A stretch of DNA of 64,000 bases from WVZH01 sp034430895. Lineage in GTDB: Bacteria; Chloroflexota; Anaerolineae; Anaerolineales; E44-bin32. The notes under the pieces are model-generated. The model made no database searches and had not been told where the DNA came from. It was given only the letters and a program-made list of their open reading frames with translations. Shown one piece after another: positions 60,724 to 64,000 of the stretch; position 1 is the stretch's first letter; every line of letters starts with the position of its first letter. Location of the stretch: the NCBI GenBank assembly GCA_034430895.1, contig DAOUDW010000061.1:62001-126000 (forward strand). The letters run 5' to 3'. The position numbers and the translations under genes were made by a program.

Positions 60724-62091
60724 TCAGTTGAGATCCGGATTAGAATCTTGTTCTTCTATCGACGGCAGATCCAACGGACCTGTCCGTTCTTCCAGCAGTG
60801 CGATCAGCGCTTCGGCCAATTTGCCGGCATCATGCCGCCAGGGTCGATCGACATCGACCAGATCGGCGGTATAGAGCTGAATCAGGGTATTGGCCTCGAA
60901 TTCTGGCAAAACCATTTCCATCCCATCCGGTTTCGCATCCAGATGTCCATCATTAGCCACGACCAAATCTACTAAACCCTGTCCGACGTGGTTTTCGATG
61001 GCCTCAATGTGCTCCTGGCAGTTATACCCATCCGTTTCCCCCTCCTGTGTCGCCACATTACACACAAAAACCTTGAAGGCACTGGAGGCATGGATGGCAT
61101 CGACGACGTCGGGCACGAGCAAATTCGGTAAAATGCTGGTGTACAAACTGCCAGGCCCGACGACGATCATATCCGCTCCCAGGATGGCTTGTATGGCACC
61201 TGGATAAGCAGGCGGATCGTTGGGTTCGAGTTGCACCCGATGGATTTTTCCGGGCACATCCGGAATATGGCTCTCCCCCTCCACGCGTACCGCTTTATCC
61301 GCCAGGGCAGGCAACTTGTCCGCCGTTAAAGCGACATCGCCCAAACTGGATGGCAGCACCTGACCATGGATGGCAAGCACACGACCCGTCTCCAGGAGAC
61401 CTTGATCGAAACTGCCAGTCACACCTGCGAGTGCGGCGATGAAGAGGTTTCCAAAGGAGTGCCCGTTTAACTCTTCGCCCTGGAGAAATCGATATTGGAA
61501 CAGCTGGGTCAACAAATCTTCATCGTCGGATAATGCAGCAAGACAATTTCGGATGTCTCCCGGAGGTGGTAAACCGAGAGATTGGCGCAACCTCCCTGAG
61601 GAACCCCCATCATCTGCAACCGTTACGATTGCGGTCAGGTTTCCGGTATGCCGCTTCAAACCGCGTAACAAGGTTGACAGCCCGGTTCCACCTCCGATGG
61701 CTACGATCTTGGGGCCGCGCCCCAAACGCCGATGTTTTGCTACGGCTTCAACCAAAGGTTTACCCGGACGAAGATAGGGTGCGAGCAATGTGCGATTCAG
61801 TCGTAGAACGGAGAATAAGGTCAGCAATAATCCCGTGAGTGCGAGCAGGAGCGCACGCAGCCATCGAGGTAAATCACGCAAACTCAGGATGGCAAGCCAG
61901 GGGGATTCCGGATGGTTACGGTAAATATCGAGCAAGATGACCGCTACGCCCAAGCCAATCAGGGCGACACCGATAATCAAAAACACGAACCAGCGCTTGA
62001 CTCCCAATCCGGGTTGGAGCCAGCGAGCGAGAGTGCGGAATCGGCTGCGTGTTTTGCTGTTCTGATCGGATGGACCTGGTGTTTTATACAC
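60724..62091 (-). CDS. yvcK: YvcK/CofD-like gluconeogenesis factor with membrane helices
   Basis: The 455-aa product starts GTG at 62091 and has two N-terminal hydrophobic segments (about 32-55 and 75-97), then the YvcK domain with IVAIGGGTGLSTLLRGLK, VTVADDGGSSGRLR and MIVVGPGSLYTSILPNLL. YvcK proteins bind UDP-sugars and affect gluconeogenic growth and cell wall. The predicted transcription start is at the GTG, so the mRNA is probably leaderless. It is the first gene of yvcK-gap-pgk, which fits a metabolic link. Confidence 0.88.
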   Translation of the reverse strand: MYKTPGPSDQNSKTRSRFRTLARWLQPGLGVKRWFVFLIIGVALIGLGVAVILLDIYRNHPESPWLAILSLRDLPRWLRALLLALTGLLLTLFSVLRLNRTLLAPYLRPGKPLVEAVAKHRRLGRGPKIVAIGGGTGLSTLLRGLKRHTGNLTAIVTVADDGGSSGRLRQSLGLPPPGDIRNCLAALSDDEDLLTQLFQYRFLQGEELNGHSFGNLFIAALAGVTGSFDQGLLETGRVLAIHGQVLPSSLGDVALTADKLPALADKAVRVEGESHIPDVPGKIHRVQLEPNDPPAYPGAIQAILGADMIVVGPGSLYTSILPNLLVPDVVDAIHASSAFKVFVCNVATQEGETDGYNCQEHIEAIENHVGQGLVDLVVANDGHLDAKPDGMEMVLPEFEANTLIQLYTADLVDVDRPWRHDAGKLAEALIALLEERTGPLDLPSIEEQDSNPDLN

Positions 62092-62098
62092 GCGAACG

Positions 62099-62127
62099 AC
62101 TATACCAGAGAGAATATACAGCGTCAA
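62099..62127 (-). promoter_or_regulatory. Sigma70 promoter of yvcK, predicted leaderless start
   Basis: TTGACG (62127-62122), a 17-base spacer and TATAGT (62104-62099) on the minus strand. The GTG at 62091 is 7-8 bases after the -10 box. ATG codons upstream in frame (62130) lie before this promoter. Confidence 0.75.
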
Positions 62128-62147
62128 CATGAGCCGCTTTACGATCT

Positions 62148-62175
62148 TTGATGTTGATCCGGTTATGTGTATAAT
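62148..62175 (+). promoter_or_regulatory. Sigma70 promoter of the UgpC/MalK-type gene
   Basis: TTGATG (62148-62153), a 16-base spacer and TATAAT (62170-62175) on the plus strand, divergent from yvcK. Confidence 0.7.
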
Positions 62176-62212
62176 AGTGGCACTATACCCGAAAGAAGGA
62201 GGTAGACGGCCC

Positions 62213-63313
62213 ATGGCCACCGTAAGTTATACAAACGTAAGTAAGCACTTCGGAGACGTCACAGCAGTAAACGATATGAATCTCAATATTATCGACAGGG
62301 AATTCCTTGTCCTGGTCGGGCCGTCGGGGTGCGGCAAGACCACCGGCCTCCGCCTGCTTGCAGGTCTTGAGGATATCGACGATGGCACGATTGCGATCGG
62401 CGATCGAATTGTCAATGATATTGAGCCAAAAGATCGGGACATCGCGATGGTGTTTCAGTCCTACGCGTTGTACCCCCATATGACGGTATTCGACAATATG
62501 GCTTTTGGACTCAAGCTTCGCAAAACACCCAAGGAAGAGATCAAACGACGCGTACAGGAAGCCGCTGATATTCTCAGCATTGAGCACCTTTTGGATCGAA
62601 AGCCCCGCCAGCTTTCCGGCGGTGAGCGCCAGCGCGTTGCGGTAGGACGTGCCATCGTGCGCGAACCGCAGGTCTTCTTATTCGACGAGCCACTCTCGAA
62701 CCTGGACGCGAAATTGAGGGTTCAGATGAGGGCCGAAATCAGCAAACTCCATCACCGACTCAAGACCACCTTCATCTACGTTACCCACGACCAGGTCGAG
62801 GCGATGACGATGGCCGACCGCATCGCCGTGATGCGAGGCGGCATTTTGCAGCAAGTCGATACACCACAGCAGCTTTACGATCACCCCACGAATGTTTTCG
62901 TGGCCGGCTTCATTGGATCCCCGGCGATGAACTTCTTCAAGGCTAAGCTGGAAAAATCCGATGGATCGCTGATGGTCAACACAGGCGCTTTCCAGGTCAT
63001 CGTTCCGCCATCGAAGGTGGATCGTTACATGCCTCACGCCGGCAAGGAAGTCATCTTCGGTATCCGCCCGGACGACGTGCACGATCCCACGTTCTCCCCG
63101 CCCGTTTACGCATCTCCGGTTTCGGCAAAGGTGGAAGTGACGGAGTTGATGGGCAACGAGATCTTCATGCACTTCGTATCCGGCGACAACAGCTTCATCG
63201 GACGGATTGATCCACGAACGGTGTTCAAGGTTGGCGACCAGGTCGAGTGTGTATTCGATATGGACAGCATGCAACTCTTCAATGTCGATGGCGACCAGAC
63301 CACTATCGTCTAA
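62213..63313 (+). CDS. Sugar ABC transporter ATPase, UgpC/MalK/MsmK type
   Basis: This 366-aa ATPase has Walker A GPSGCGKTTGLR, the signature RQLSGGERQRVAVGRA, Walker B VFLFDEPLSNLD and the H-loop THDQVEAM. The C-terminal regulatory domain (about 240-365, NVFVAGFIGSPAMNF) marks the MalK/UgpC group that powers several sugar importers. No permease or binding protein is adjacent, so it may serve multiple systems. I chose the ATG at 62213, with AAGGAGG 10 bases upstream. A strong terminator follows. Confidence 0.93.
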   Translation: MATVSYTNVSKHFGDVTAVNDMNLNIIDREFLVLVGPSGCGKTTGLRLLAGLEDIDDGTIAIGDRIVNDIEPKDRDIAMVFQSYALYPHMTVFDNMAFGLKLRKTPKEEIKRRVQEAADILSIEHLLDRKPRQLSGGERQRVAVGRAIVREPQVFLFDEPLSNLDAKLRVQMRAEISKLHHRLKTTFIYVTHDQVEAMTMADRIAVMRGGILQQVDTPQQLYDHPTNVFVAGFIGSPAMNFFKAKLEKSDGSLMVNTGAFQVIVPPSKVDRYMPHAGKEVIFGIRPDDVHDPTFSPPVYASPVSAKVEVTELMGNEIFMHFVSGDNSFIGRIDPRTVFKVGDQVECVFDMDSMQLFNVDGDQTTIV

Positions 63314-63332
63314 ACGATTCGACATATAATTC

Positions 63333-63366
63333 AAAACCCCCCGCCTGCGAAGGCGTGGGGTTTTTC
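63333..63366 (+). terminator. Terminator after the UgpC/MalK-type gene
   Basis: AAAACCCC-C-CGCC pairs with GGCG-T-GGGGTTTT, followed by T residues. Confidence 0.85.
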
Positions 63367-63389
63367 TTATGAGTAAGGAGATAATACCT

Positions 63390-64000
63390 ATGCCCGATTT
63401 TGAACTCATGCGCTCACTGCAAAAAAAGAATGATACGAAAATTGTACTGCTCGTTATGGATGGCCTTGGCGGCATACCCATCGAACCTGGTGGGCCCACG
63501 GAATTGGAAGCTGCAAAGACACCCAATCTCGATCGGCTGGCGGAAGAAGGGACCCTGGGACAAACCATTCCTGTTCGTCATGGCGTTACGCCGGGATCGG
63601 GACCCGCCCACCTCGGGCTTTTTGGATACGATCCGGTGACGTATGAAGTTGGCCGCGGCGTGCTGGAAGCGACGGGTATCGGCATGACGGTGTCGACAGG
63701 TAACGTGGCTGTCCGAGGGAATTTCTGCACGGTTGATTCGGATGGAAAGATCACCGATCGTCGGGCGGGACGAATCTCTTCGAAAGAAGCGATCCCGATC
63801 GTTGAGATATTGAAAGAGGTTGAGATCTCAGATGTTTCGGTGGATGTGGAACATTTACGCGAGTATCGTTTCGCCGCCGTGATGTCCGGCAAGGGTCTCA
63901 CGGCAAACATTGACGATACTGATCCACAACAAACCGGCGTCGCCCCACTCCCTGCCCAAGCATTCGATAAAGAATCGAAAGCTTGCGCCAGGTACTTCAA
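63390..64000 (+). CDS. apgM: 2,3-bisphosphoglycerate-independent phosphoglycerate mutase, archaeal type (partial)
   Basis: The N-terminal 203 codons are present and the gene runs off the window. It begins MPDFELMRSLQKKNDTKIVL and has the metal-binding VMDGLGG of the alkaline phosphatase superfamily, TPNLDRLAEEG, the catalytic Ser region GVTPGSGPAHLGLFGYDP and ISDRRAGRI-type residues. It interconverts 2- and 3-phosphoglycerate. AAGGAG lies 10 bases before the ATG. Confidence 0.93.
   Translation, partial: MPDFELMRSLQKKNDTKIVLLVMDGLGGIPIEPGGPTELEAAKTPNLDRLAEEGTLGQTIPVRHGVTPGSGPAHLGLFGYDPVTYEVGRGVLEATGIGMTVSTGNVAVRGNFCTVDSDGKITDRRAGRISSKEAIPIVEILKEVEISDVSVDVEHLREYRFAAVMSGKGLTANIDDTDPQQTGVAPLPAQAFDKESKACARYF

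Noticed and set aside
1..64000. CRISPR arrays, insertion sequences, prophage genes or rRNA genes
   Set aside because: I saw no regularly spaced repeats, no transposase or integrase motifs, no phage structural genes and no rRNA core sequences.

Overview
The window looks like a chromosomal, mostly core-genome segment of a Chloroflexota bacterium, probably Anaerolineae. This is inferred from gene content, not from a marker tree. Clues are paired DUF3662/FHA proteins, a type-2 IleRS under a T-box, a large STAND ATPase with a SARP-type DNA-binding end, long Thr/Pro-rich secreted proteins, and MreBCD, PBP2, RodA and MinCDE in one cluster. Recurrent sigma70 promoters have strong TATAAT boxes, often extended (TGnTATAAT). 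Several genes (FHA protein, tilS, ftsY, yvcK) start at or within a few bases of the predicted transcription start.

Layout: 1-1.2 kb FHA proteins (minus); 1.3-3.2 kb archease and RtcB RNA ligase (plus); 3.3-17.9 kb a minus-strand block with tyrS, lspA-rluD-ltaE, T-box-alaX-ileS, an RNase H-like gene, a metallo-beta-lactamase-fold gene, and a beta-propeller/M23 peptidase/degenerate ProRS operon. At 18.0-22.9 kb there is an accessory-looking regulatory island. At 23.2-27.9 kb (plus) lie an M20 peptidase, DUF1385, ttuB-ttuA, queF and a queuosine-precursor transporter. Next come glnA with a long structured leader, and tilS (minus). The cell-shape and division cluster mreBCD-mrdA-minCDE-rodA (31.3-39 kb) is followed by gltX, tRNA-Gln, ftsY, prfB (programmed frameshift), secG, an orphan solute-binding protein and an S1 protein. 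After that come rel, a PpiC-type foldase and rpsF-ssb-rpsR (minus), then pgm-tatD-polyprenyl synthase and upp (plus). The last part has a Ser/Thr kinase with tpiA and yvcK-gap-pgk (minus), then a UgpC/MalK-type ATPase and the start of apgM (plus).

The most unusual part is 18.0-22.9 kb. A SARP/STAND regulator lies beside a promoter carrying two perfect GTTGAGA heptamers with a 4-bp spacer, the arrangement SARPs bind. That promoter drives a 15-residue peptide (MSKVRCVRGMGIIGP) with a perfect Shine-Dalgarno sequence. A strong intrinsic terminator follows, then a 96-aa small helical protein and a protein with an ImmA/IrrE-like fold pattern that has lost HExxH. I read this as an undescribed peptide-based signalling or RiPP-like unit; its function is not known. 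Other notable points are a full-length ProRS paralogue whose aminoacylation motifs are gone while its editing and anticodon-binding domains remain, and an IleRS with a swapped GXHH signature, a form known from highly mupirocin-resistant IleRS2 enzymes. An Ile-specific T-box sits ahead of an AlaX editing factor plus ileS, and there is an unidentified 330-nt structured RNA ahead of glnA.
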